From positions 1 through 64,000 of the forward strand of contig CBFIAR010000019.1 in the NCBI GenBank assembly GCA_965660625.1: a DNA stretch of 64,000 nt, in the 5' to 3' direction. This document shows positions 17,055 through 24,902 of this stretch, in pieces. A model generated the notes under the pieces. The model saw only the letters and a program-made list of their open reading frames with translations, was not told the DNA's origin and ran no database searches. Position numbers and translations under genes: made by a program. Source of the stretch: Glaciecola sp965660625 (lineage in GTDB: Bacteria > Pseudomonadota > Gammaproteobacteria > Enterobacterales > Alteromonadaceae). The stretch's first letter is position 1. The number at the start of each line of letters is the position of its first letter.

Positions 17055-18260
17055 ATGTTGGAAATTAAACCGATACTTAATTCACTGCTTCGCTCAAAAG
17101 CGGGCGCGCTGATGTTGCTAATTCAGATTGCATTGACCACCATGATCGTCAGCAATGCCGCATCTATCATATTTGATCGTATTCAGTATCTTTCCCAAGA
17201 AACAGGCTTTCCAGAGGATGAGATATTCAGTTTTAGCGTCATGTCTTTTGATAAAACCCTCGATTTAACGCAGAAGTTTGAAGAAACAGAGACAATGTTA
17301 AGAAATATTCCTGGGGTTAAGAACGCGAGCCTATTTAATGCCGTACCTGTTTCTGGCAGTGGCTCAGCAACAGGTCTTGGCTTGCAGCCAGCAAACGAGC
17401 GCGGACAAGATTCGAGAGCGGCTTATTATATGGCTGACGAGAACGCATTAGACACCCTCGGCATAAGTTTGATTGAAGGTCGTAACATTCGAGCTGACGA
17501 AGTTATCGAATCACAAACGCGAGAGGTCTTTCCCAAAGTCGTATTGTTAACAAAAACGCTAGCTGACGAATTATTCCCCACTGGAGATGCGCTTGGACAA
17601 ACCATCTACTTTGGAGATATGCCGTTGGAAATCATCGGCATAACTGAAAAAATGATGGGCCCTTGGCTAAAAGATAGTCGTCCCGACAATGTCGCTATTA
17701 TTCCTTTAGTGAGTGCAGCAACTTATCAACGCATAATTGTAAGAACAGAACCCGACCAGCGCGCTGCAATCATGCGTCAAATTGAAGATGCTATGTTAGA
17801 GGATCATAACAAGCGAGTTATCATAGGTTTACGCGGCATGGATGAAGCAAAGGCAATGTATAATGCTGCTGACACACTCATGCTGCGGATGCTAGTGGTC
17901 TTAATTGTGGTACTGCTGTCAGTCACTGCATTAGGTATTTTTGGACTGACTGTATTCAATATTAATAAGCGTACAAAGCAGATTGGCACTCGCCGAGCCC
18001 TTGGTGCGCGTAAATCGGCTATTGTTAATTACTTTTTAGTCGAAAATATCATTATTTGCATAGCCGGCACCGCTGTAGGGTCAATAGCAGCGGTATTTTT
18101 AGGGCAAAGCTTGCTTAATTTCTATTCATTGCCAGCACTCAATAGTTTGTACATTTTATCTACGGTAGTGTTTGTGATTATTATTAGTGTATTGTCAGTG
18201 ATAATGCCCGCCAACAGAGCGGCAAATATATCCCCAAGCATTGCAACTCGTAGTATTTGA
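17055..18260 (+). CDS. MacB/FtsX-family ABC permease, second copy
   Basis: The 401-residue partner permease has an N-terminal helix (about 13-35), a periplasmic domain, and three C-terminal helices beginning near LMLRMLVVLIVVLL. The TRRALGARKSAIV loop matches the first permease. The start lies 8 bases after the first permease stop with an AGGAG site. The two permeases have diverged strongly in the periplasmic part, which suggests an asymmetric complex. The cargo is unknown. Confidence 0.9.
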   Translation: MLEIKPILNSLLRSKAGALMLLIQIALTTMIVSNAASIIFDRIQYLSQETGFPEDEIFSFSVMSFDKTLDLTQKFEETETMLRNIPGVKNASLFNAVPVSGSGSATGLGLQPANERGQDSRAAYYMADENALDTLGISLIEGRNIRADEVIESQTREVFPKVVLLTKTLADELFPTGDALGQTIYFGDMPLEIIGITEKMMGPWLKDSRPDNVAIIPLVSAATYQRIIVRTEPDQRAAIMRQIEDAMLEDHNKRVIIGLRGMDEAKAMYNAADTLMLRMLVVLIVVLLSVTALGIFGLTVFNINKRTKQIGTRRALGARKSAIVNYFLVENIIICIAGTAVGSIAAVFLGQSLLNFYSLPALNSLYILSTVVFVIIISVLSVIMPANRAANISPSIATRSI

Positions 18261-18353
18261 TCAGTGAAATTGATAGGCTATTGAATAAGTTAGCGTTGTA
18301 CTGATAAACGCTCACTTTTCAACAAAGGATGTAACCAACACAATGAGTGGAAA

Positions 18354-19712
18354 ATGGACAAGATTTTAATCGTTGACGACACACCTGCAGTGCTTCAAGC
18401 GCTATCTTTACTGCTCGAAATCCACGGCTATGACGTTGTCACGACCACCTCACCAGAGCAAGCAATACAATACGTCAATCAGTTACGCGTATCACTTGTA
18501 ATACAAGATATGAACTTTACTGGCGACACCACATCTGGTGAAGAAGGGAGAAGTTTATTTTATCAGATGCGCGAGCTCGATCCGCATCTACCTGTTATCT
18601 TAATTACTGCTTGGACCGACCTTGAGCAAGCCATTGAATTAGTGAAAGCCGGCGCGGTCGACTATATTGCTAAACCTTGGGACGACCAAAAGCTGCTTAA
18701 TACCATTGCAAACCTCGTTGCGCTAGGCAAAGCAAATCAAGCGACCGAAAAGTTAAAGCGCCAGCAGGATGCAACCGCGAATACGCAAACTGCAGCCACC
18801 AATATTGGCCTGATTTACGCGAGTTCAGCAATGCAGCGTGTGGTTGATATGGCTGTTCAAGTGGCTAAGTCGGATATTTCCGTGCTCATTACTGGTGCGA
18901 ATGGCAGTGGCAAAGAAAAAATAGCAGAAGTAATACAGGCTCACTCACAAATAGCCAATGGCCCATTTATAAAAATCAATTGCGGCGCCTTGCCCGCAGA
19001 CCTGATAGAAGCAGAGCTATTTGGCGCAGAAGCCGGTGCATACACGGGAGCGAATAAAAAGCGCATCGGTTTATTCGAAGCCGCTGATGGCGGCACTTTA
19101 TTTTTAGATGAAATTGGTAATTTACCGTATTCTGGCCAAACTAAATTGTTACGCGTAATTCAAACAGGCGAGTTTCAGCGCCTCGGCTCGGTCAACACGA
19201 TAAAAACCAAAGTACGTGTTATTTCAGCAACGAACAGTAATTTACAGGACGCGATTGCAGCTGGTAAATTTCGAGAAGACTTGTATTACCGACTCAATGT
19301 TATCGAATTGCAAGTACCCTCTATGGCTGAAAGAATCGATGACATTATGCCCTTGGTAAACCATTTTTTACCCAGTCGAGAATTGAGCTTGTCGGCTGAA
19401 AATGAATTAAAAAAGCACAGCTGGCAGGGCAACGTCAGAGAAATTGAAAACACGTGCAAGAGAGTGGCTGTGCTGAAGCCAACAGGTATAATCGAAGCAA
19501 ATGACTTTGCGTTTTCAACGCATCAGCAAAGCTCTTCAAATGCGACGAATGAGGCCCGCAGCCCACAAACGATGACGGCAGAACCGACAAAAGAAGATTT
19601 GGAAACCGCGATGCGAGAACTTCAAGGCGTGATTGCTCGTGTTGCTAGGAAATTCGGCTTGAGCAGACAAGCGCTTTATCGGCGTTTAGATAAATACGGT
19701 ATCCCTTACTAA
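18354..19712 (+). CDS. NtrC-type sigma-54 response regulator
   Basis: The 452-residue activator has a receiver domain with Asp8-Asp9 and phospho-acceptor Asp52 (IQDMNF), plus a conserved Lys in AKPWDD. The AAA+ domain follows with Walker A GANGSGKE (about 181). The sigma-54 contact loop reads GAYTGA (228-233), the accepted Tyr variant of GAFTGA. Walker B is TLFLDEIGN, and a Fis-type HTH closes the protein (ARKFGLSRQALYRRLDKYG). It most likely binds the twin palindromes at 13426-13462 and activates its own operon. Its stop shares one base with the kinase start. Confidence 0.93.
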   Translation: MDKILIVDDTPAVLQALSLLLEIHGYDVVTTTSPEQAIQYVNQLRVSLVIQDMNFTGDTTSGEEGRSLFYQMRELDPHLPVILITAWTDLEQAIELVKAGAVDYIAKPWDDQKLLNTIANLVALGKANQATEKLKRQQDATANTQTAATNIGLIYASSAMQRVVDMAVQVAKSDISVLITGANGSGKEKIAEVIQAHSQIANGPFIKINCGALPADLIEAELFGAEAGAYTGANKKRIGLFEAADGGTLFLDEIGNLPYSGQTKLLRVIQTGEFQRLGSVNTIKTKVRVISATNSNLQDAIAAGKFREDLYYRLNVIELQVPSMAERIDDIMPLVNHFLPSRELSLSAENELKKHSWQGNVREIENTCKRVAVLKPTGIIEANDFAFSTHQQSSSNATNEARSPQTMTAEPTKEDLETAMRELQGVIARVARKFGLSRQALYRRLDKYGIPY

Positions 19713-21043
19713 TGTTTGCAAATGTCCTACCTCGAATTTTAGCTATTGTTGCAGTCGTCAGCGCCGCTTGCACCATTCCCTTGTTCTTTATAAGTGTGCT
19801 GCCTGTCAATGCGAAAATAGCCATCGCATTTGGAATGGTAATTTTTAGCGTTTTTCTCGCCCGTTTTTTGTTAAGAGATATTCGCGAAGGCTTATCAGCG
19901 CTTGAGCTAGGAATGCTAAATTTAAAAGACGGTGAATACGCAACCACGCTTTCTTATCAAAACAAAGATGAGTTAGGCAAACTCTGTGAGCTTTACAATA
20001 CTACCGCACTTCAGCTCCGAGCAGAAAAACACTGGCTTTATCAACGGGAGCTTTTGTTAGATAAAGTCACTCAAAGCTCACCAGAGGTTTTATTTCTGGT
20101 TAATGACACTCAGCAAGTTATCTTCAGCAATATCGCCGCAAGACGCTTCTTCAAGCGCCCAAAGGGTATTGACGGAGAACTCTTGGCAGCATTACTAGAA
20201 AAAGCACCTAGAGGCGCTGAAGTTGCTATTGAGAGACGCAAAGAAGGCTTATTTACAGTGGTGGTTGACGCCAATGAACCGCAAACATGGCATATGTCTT
20301 TAGGTAGCTTTTCGTTAAACAACCAGGCGCACACACTTTTCATCATAAAGCAGATGACGCGAGAGTTAAGTCGACAAGAAGTTGCGGTATGGAAAAAAGT
20401 CATCCGCGTTATCAGTCATGAATTAAATAACTCCCTTGGCCCAATTTCCTCAATGTTACACAGCGGCAAAATACTCAGTGAAAATATTGAAGAAGCTCGG
20501 TTAGCGAGAGTATTCTCAACAATCGATGAGCGCATTAAGCACTTAAGTGACTTTGTGCAAGGCTATGGAAAATTTGCAAAATTACCGGAACCCAAAATTA
20601 AAGCAAACGACTGGCATACACTATTGAATAAACTTAAGTCGCAGTGGCAATTTATCGACCTGTCGGAACAAGGTGAGACGGTTTATGCAGAGACTGTTTA
20701 TGCCGACCCGGTTCAATTAGAGCAATTACTCATAAACTTACTAAAGAATGCGCACGAATCAGGTTCAAAACCCGATGAAATATGCATTAAACTTGAACAA
20801 CGTAAATCAGAGTCGTGTATTACCGTTATCGACAAGGGTAAAGGCATTTCCGATGCTGTTATGGCAAATGCACTCATTCCTTTTTACTCGACTAAACCGG
20901 CCGGCAGCGGTCTAGGCCTTGCGCTATGCCGTGAAATTACCGACGCCCATCACGGCCAAATAGGCTTATACAATCGAGACGAAGGCGGCTTAGCCGTTAG
21001 AGTTGTGTTGCCGTTTCGCTTATTTAGTCCACTTCTCAGTTAA
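19712..21043 (+). CDS. Sensor histidine kinase, NtrY-like
   Basis: The 443-residue kinase has two N-terminal membrane helices within residues 1-50 with almost no periplasmic loop. A HAMP-like region (about 52-105) and a PAS-like region (about 115-215) follow. The phospho-acceptor is His236 in ISHELNN. The ATPase domain has NLLKNAHESG, DKGKGIS and GSGLGLALC. The tiny periplasmic part suggests it senses something in the membrane or cytoplasm, perhaps the state of the transporter. It is translationally coupled to the regulator (TAATG) and overlaps the convergent moaB end by 24 bases. Confidence 0.9.
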   Translation: MFANVLPRILAIVAVVSAACTIPLFFISVLPVNAKIAIAFGMVIFSVFLARFLLRDIREGLSALELGMLNLKDGEYATTLSYQNKDELGKLCELYNTTALQLRAEKHWLYQRELLLDKVTQSSPEVLFLVNDTQQVIFSNIAARRFFKRPKGIDGELLAALLEKAPRGAEVAIERRKEGLFTVVVDANEPQTWHMSLGSFSLNNQAHTLFIIKQMTRELSRQEVAVWKKVIRVISHELNNSLGPISSMLHSGKILSENIEEARLARVFSTIDERIKHLSDFVQGYGKFAKLPEPKIKANDWHTLLNKLKSQWQFIDLSEQGETVYAETVYADPVQLEQLLINLLKNAHESGSKPDEICIKLEQRKSESCITVIDKGKGISDAVMANALIPFYSTKPAGSGLGLALCREITDAHHGQIGLYNRDEGGLAVRVVLPFRLFSPLLS

Positions 21044-21532
21044 ATGACCAACGAAATTACAAGGCCGATAGGTGCTGTTCAGCTGTTTTTCAATAATATT
21101 ATTCCATGCTGTTTTACACGCGCCCGTTGAACCAGGAACGCAGAAAATCACCGTATTATTGGCTAATCCAGCGAGCGCTCGAGACTGAATAGTCGACACA
21201 CCAATTTCTTCTAAAGACATAGCTCTAAACACTTCACCGAAGCCTTCAACGTGTTTGTCGAATAGCACCGACATAGCTTCAGGTGTGGAGTCACGGCCTG
21301 AAAACCCTGTGCCACCAGTAGTCACAACTGCATGAATATTCTCGTCCGCAATCCACGCTGAGGTGACCGCACGAATTTTATATACATCATCAACCACAAT
21401 TTGCTTGTCTGCTATACAATGGCCAGCCTCAACCGCTGCTTTCACGAGGTATTGACCCGATGTATCGGTTTCTTCATTGCGAGTATCCGAAATTGTCAGC
21501 ACCGCAATATTTAAATAGGTTTGTTCGGTCAT
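21020..21532 (-). CDS. moaB: Molybdenum cofactor biosynthesis protein MoaB
   Basis: The 170-residue protein matches MoaB/MogA-fold enzymes that adenylylate molybdopterin before metal insertion. Visible motifs are LTISDTRN, the TTGGTGFSGRDSTPEA loop and FCVPGSTGACKTAW. Length equals E. coli MoaB. It is a lone moa gene here. Its 3' end overlaps the histidine kinase gene on the other strand. Confidence 0.94.
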   Translation of the reverse strand: MTEQTYLNIAVLTISDTRNEETDTSGQYLVKAAVEAGHCIADKQIVVDDVYKIRAVTSAWIADENIHAVVTTGGTGFSGRDSTPEAMSVLFDKHVEGFGEVFRAMSLEEIGVSTIQSRALAGLANNTVIFCVPGSTGACKTAWNNIIEKQLNSTYRPCNFVGHLTEKWTK

Positions 21533-21606
21533 TATCTAATTCTATATACTGTAACTCAAACGATAAGCATAGCCTAAATGCCATCGGTCTTTTCTACAAC
21601 GGTTTT

Positions 21607-22353
21607 ATGCAGAAATCGCCATCAATGCCAAGCAAGCGATCAGGTCATAAGGATACCTATACTTTGTCCAAACCAACAATTTGCCCTCAAAAAACTGAGG
21701 ACCGAAAACCAGGCTCGCTTGGCGAACAAGAAGAACCTAGTAAAAGAAAAGTCTGCGGTAACTGCCACTACCCACTCAAAACCTGCGTTTGCTCGGCGTT
21801 GACTCATATTGAAAATGAGACGAACGTTATTATCCTGCAAGACAAAAATGAAGTTAACAATGCGAAGAATACGGCGCGCCTATTGGCATTAAGTGTGAGC
21901 AACCTAACCATTGTGAAAAGCGACAATATCGAAAGTATGTGCAAGCTCGAAACAGCATGCATTCAAAACCCAGCGGCCTTTGCTCTGTTCTTTCCATCAA
22001 ACAATAGCAGGGCATTTGAAACCCATTTTTCGTCGAATTCAGAAACACCTTTAAATGAGCAACAGGAAAAAGCGCCAGAAACCACCCGCTCAATCAAACA
22101 TATACTTTTCATTGATGGCACTTGGCGCAAAGCTAAGCGTCTTTATCTGAGTAATGAATGGCTGCAACATTTACCTAATTATCACTTCGATAAGCTATTA
22201 CAAGGACAGTATCGTATTCGCAAAACCAGCATAGAAAATGGCCTCTCTACACTAGAGGCTGTGGCCTACGTATTATCAAAAACCGATGGTACCAATGTAA
22301 AAGCACTGCATGACTTATTTGAAAAAATGCAGTCGCACTGGCCATCATCTTAA
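21607..22353 (+). CDS. DTW-domain tRNA-uridine aminocarboxypropyltransferase-like protein
   Basis: The protein (248 residues from ATG 21607) has a Cys cluster CGNCHYPLKTCVC and the catalytic-region motif IDGTWRKAKRL that defines DTW proteins. TapT (YfiP) and related enzymes make acp3U in tRNA from SAM. A charged, low-complexity N-terminal extension of about 40 residues precedes the Cys cluster. The start is uncertain: ATG 21625 is an alternative and no clear ribosome site precedes either. A longer upstream frame overlapping moaB is not favoured. Confidence 0.85.
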   Translation: MQKSPSMPSKRSGHKDTYTLSKPTICPQKTEDRKPGSLGEQEEPSKRKVCGNCHYPLKTCVCSALTHIENETNVIILQDKNEVNNAKNTARLLALSVSNLTIVKSDNIESMCKLETACIQNPAAFALFFPSNNSRAFETHFSSNSETPLNEQQEKAPETTRSIKHILFIDGTWRKAKRLYLSNEWLQHLPNYHFDKLLQGQYRIRKTSIENGLSTLEAVAYVLSKTDGTNVKALHDLFEKMQSHWPSS

Positions 22354-22643
22354 GCATTGCATACAAACACGGCTTGGAAATAAACTCTTGTATCACAACA
22401 CTTTACTATTACTGCTGAACTTAGCGCATCAGCATGAAAAAGAGACCAAAGTGATGGTTAATCCTAGCTTTGCGAGTGGCGCATATGAAACACTTTATTT
22501 TGATGAGGCGATACACCCTTTGAAGTGAGATTGATTTATTAGTTCAAACGCTCAAAGACGAGATTATTTTTACGAGCTATTGATTTACGATCTCTATATT
22601 AAAATGTAGCTGTATTGCTCGTTATCTCGCCAGATAGAAATAA

Positions 22644-22674
22644 AAAAGGCTGCTTTTTAATAAAGCAGCCTTTT
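22644..22674 (-). terminator. Intrinsic terminator of the HiPIP gene
   Basis: A 13-bp stem (AAAAGGCTGCTTT at 22644-22656, AAAGCAGCCTTTT at 22662-22674) encloses a 5-base loop. On the minus strand a run of six T follows directly, 34 bases after the HiPIP stop. It could also work weakly on the plus strand. Confidence 0.85.
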
Positions 22675-22707
22675 CATTATCTAAGCTGTTAATTAGCGTT
22701 TCGCAAA

Positions 22708-23001
22708 TTAGCCTGCTTTTTTCATCCAAGCTGAACACCAGCCTTTGGCGTTCACTACTTTACCAGGGAAGATACCGCACGGACGCCATTCTTGGCCATC
22801 TTCACCCTGAATGTATTGGCAATTTGCACAGTGGCTGCCTTCTACTTTTGACTCATGGACGTATTTTAAAGCAACGGCCGTTGGATCATCTAACTTAACT
22901 TGTTCTTGAGCGTTCACGCGCAATGCAACGCCACCCAAAGTTAATCCAATAAGAGTTGAGCCTGATAATTTTAAAAAGTCGCGACGATTAACATTGTTCA
23001 T
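22708..23001 (-). CDS. High-potential iron-sulfur protein, Tat exported
   Basis: The 97-residue precursor starts MNNVNRRDFLKLSG, a twin-arginine signal, followed by a hydrophobic stretch ending near VNA. The mature part has the four cluster ligands Cys58, Cys61, Cys75 and Cys89 (CANC, WRPCGIFPG, GWCSAW) of a [4Fe-4S] HiPIP. It carries electrons in the periplasm. ATG 23001 is chosen for the Tat motif; a longer frame exists upstream. A Fur-like AT-rich patch lies near 23028-23044. The terminator at 22644 ends the transcript. Confidence 0.93.
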   Translation of the reverse strand: MNNVNRRDFLKLSGSTLIGLTLGGVALRVNAQEQVKLDDPTAVALKYVHESKVEGSHCANCQYIQGEDGQEWRPCGIFPGKVVNAKGWCSAWMKKAG

Positions 23002-23218
23002 AGTGCGTATCCCAATTTGTAGACGAAAATAATAATGATTCTCTTTTACGTTAGCCCTAAAATGCAAAAACTCGCCAAATAAGGCGAGTTTTTAAGTCTA
23101 ACGAAGCGGTTAATTACTTCTGTTTATACTTATACACAAACAATCAAGATCGATCTAGTGAAATAAAAATTAGTTTCTCCCGATTCATAAATAAATACTG
23201 ACACTAGAACAACAAATG

Positions 23219-23338
23219 TTAGTCATCGTCAACCGAGCTTTCATCGACTGGCAGTTTAACCAGCACCCAGACGATGAGTGCAACAACCCCAATGGCAATG
23301 CCGCAAACTAATAATAACTGGTCTAAATTTGGTATCAT
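23219..23338 (-). CDS. 39-residue single-pass membrane peptide
   Basis: This short ORF encodes MIPNLDQLLLVCG followed by one membrane helix (to about residue 29) and an acidic tail (DESSVDDD). The ribosome site GGGAG lies 7 bases before the ATG, among the best in this region. It begins 13 bases after the flavin reductase stop on the same strand, so it is likely in that transcript. No named family is recognised. The topology suggests the acidic tail is cytoplasmic or periplasmic with equal plausibility. Confidence 0.65.
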   Translation of the reverse strand: MIPNLDQLLLVCGIAIGVVALIVWVLVKLPVDESSVDDD

Positions 23339-23351
23339 ATTGACGCTCCCA

Positions 23352-24053
23352 CTAGGCCTTATTTACCGGAATAGTAAGCAATTTCTCATTTGCCTTAGCA
23401 TATCCATAACGCGCTATCCGTTGGGTAGAATGATATGAGTCTACTGACGAAATTGCCACTGATTCAGCAGCTTCAATGTCAACGTAGCCATCATCACTAA
23501 CCCACTGGGGCTCTAAGATTACCTCGACAATCTGCCCAATCACCAGCTCTGTCTGGTTAATTGCTAGAACCTGTATATCCTGAACCTGCATGCCGAGCTT
23601 AATGTGCGACTCTAAAACATAAGGAGCCTTCACTTGGTCAGTCATTTGCGGCGTTAAACCTATTTTTTCGAATTCACTTTCTTCGAAATCATATCTGGCT
23701 GATGTCTGATGCGCCTTCTCAACCATTGATGTGCAAATATGGTTGATAGTATATTCGCCTGTATCTTTGATATTTTGCAGCGTATCGCGCGGCACCGTAT
23801 GTGGACGCATTATCATCCCCAAAAGAGGCGGGTGAGCTCCGATATGAAATACTGAACTCACCACAGCAAGGTTATCAATGCCTTTTGTTCCGTCTTTTTT
23901 GCTAGCAGAACGAGTACCTATTAAGTTACCGCTCTTAAAACCTGACAATGAATTGATAAAATTGGCTCTAACACGCTGTGCCATATTGTCGATATCACTC
24001 GCATTAAAGTATTTTGTATCCGCATTAGCCGGCTTTCTATTCATGTTAGTCAT
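23352..24053 (-). CDS. Flavin reductase-like FMN-binding split-barrel protein
   Basis: The 233-residue protein resembles the flavin reductase-like (DIM6/NTAB) family. Landmarks are GNLIGTRS, NLAVVSSVFHIGAHPPLLGMIMRP and TGEYTINHI, which line an FMN site in this fold. It may reduce flavins or act as a flavoenzyme on an unknown substrate. ATG 24053 is chosen because AAAGGG precedes it, and it overlaps the end of the CPXCG gene by 8 bases, indicating coupling. Confidence 0.85.
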   Translation of the reverse strand: MTNMNRKPANADTKYFNASDIDNMAQRVRANFINSLSGFKSGNLIGTRSASKKDGTKGIDNLAVVSSVFHIGAHPPLLGMIMRPHTVPRDTLQNIKDTGEYTINHICTSMVEKAHQTSARYDFEESEFEKIGLTPQMTDQVKAPYVLESHIKLGMQVQDIQVLAINQTELVIGQIVEVILEPQWVSDDGYVDIEAAESVAISSVDSYHSTQRIARYGYAKANEKLLTIPVNKA

Positions 24054-24237
24054 CATCCCTTTTGGCGATAATTTCAATGCCAAATCCGTTGTCAATAATG
24101 CTTAGCTCAATAGGAGAGCAGCAAATCTGACAATCAACTATTTGCTGTTGACCCACGTCGTTCCCTTCATCAATCTCCAAATCGTTAAAAGTCATACAAT
24201 AAGGACATTCAAATTTCTCTACACTACTTAGACTCAT
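24046..24237 (-). CDS. CPXCG-motif cysteine-rich protein
   Basis: The 63-residue protein has two Cys pairs (C11-P-Y-C14 and C36-Q-I-C39) that probably bind one zinc. It matches the small CPXCG family found widely in gamma-proteobacteria, whose function is unknown. It is the first gene of a short leftward unit with the flavin reductase and the 39-residue peptide. Confidence 0.85.
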   Translation of the reverse strand: MSLSSVEKFECPYCMTFNDLEIDEGNDVGQQQIVDCQICCSPIELSIIDNGFGIEIIAKRDDD

Positions 24238-24418
24238 TTTTTTACCTTATTAATGTGTACCTAAGCAACACTCTGACCAAAAAGCATTGCACTTTTTAAA
24301 CATAGAACGCGTAAGTAATATCAGTTGGTTACACGCCGCGCTCGTAATATCAATCGGCCGCTTTGTGTAATAGGCAGTTATTTTATACAGCATACTATGT
24401 TACGAATAGAAAACTAAG

Positions 24419-24733
24419 TTGGACGTATTGCTTACTAGAAAATTTCCAAGAAGATCGGATTTCGGTGTTTGCCTTCTGTGTAAAAGGGAGACTTTTTTGA
24501 CTTTTCATCATTTGATCCCGAAGAAAATGCATCGCAGAACCTTTTTCAAAAAACACTACAGTAAGCCGGAACTTGCCGCTGGCATAGACATTTGCAGACA
24601 GTGCCACACCGGTTTACATAAGCGTTTTTCAGAAATGGAGCTGGCTAAAGAACTTAATAACATAGAAGCCATTCAGAATGAACAAGCGCTTGCAGAATAC
24701 TTCAACTGGGTCGCTAAACAAAAAGTCCAATAG
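24419..24733 (+). CDS. HNH-type nuclease-like protein
   Basis: The protein of about 104 residues has two zinc-knuckle pairs (C18-x-x-C21, C59-x-x-C62). Between and after them lie H30-H31-L-I-P-K and C-H63-x-x-x-H67, the ligand pattern of a His-Me finger (HNH) fold. Similar short proteins are annotated as HNH endonucleases; the in vivo role is unknown. No ATG is available early in the frame. TTG at 24419 or 24428 must be used, so the exact N-terminus is uncertain. It precedes the large VRR-NUC exonuclease on the same strand. Confidence 0.7.
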   Translation: MDVLLTRKFPRRSDFGVCLLCKRETFLTFHHLIPKKMHRRTFFKKHYSKPELAAGIDICRQCHTGLHKRFSEMELAKELNNIEAIQNEQALAEYFNWVAKQKVQ

Positions 24734-24902
24734 GCAACTAAAACAACAAAATACTGTATATGCAAACAGTTATTTAGTATGCTAATTAATCTTGGATAAT
24801 CACCTCGCGTCGCGAATAGAAATAAAGTCGTTGACCAATGAGGCCACCTATTTTTCGTATTAGCCTAATTAACCCAAAGGCGATTATAAAGAGCACAAAA
24901 CA

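Noticed and set aside
18342..18368. Eight-codon frame overlapping the response regulator start
   Set aside because: AAAGGA is 13 bases away, too far for a clear leader peptide. It could be chance.
22310..22528. Plus-strand 72-codon frame overlapping the end of the DTW gene
   Set aside because: It begins inside the DTW coding region in another frame, has no ribosome site and no recognisable domain.
23028..23044. Fur-box-like AT-rich patch upstream of the HiPIP gene
   Set aside because: Only about one half of the consensus is matched and there is no clear dyad, unlike the palindrome at 5211-5241.
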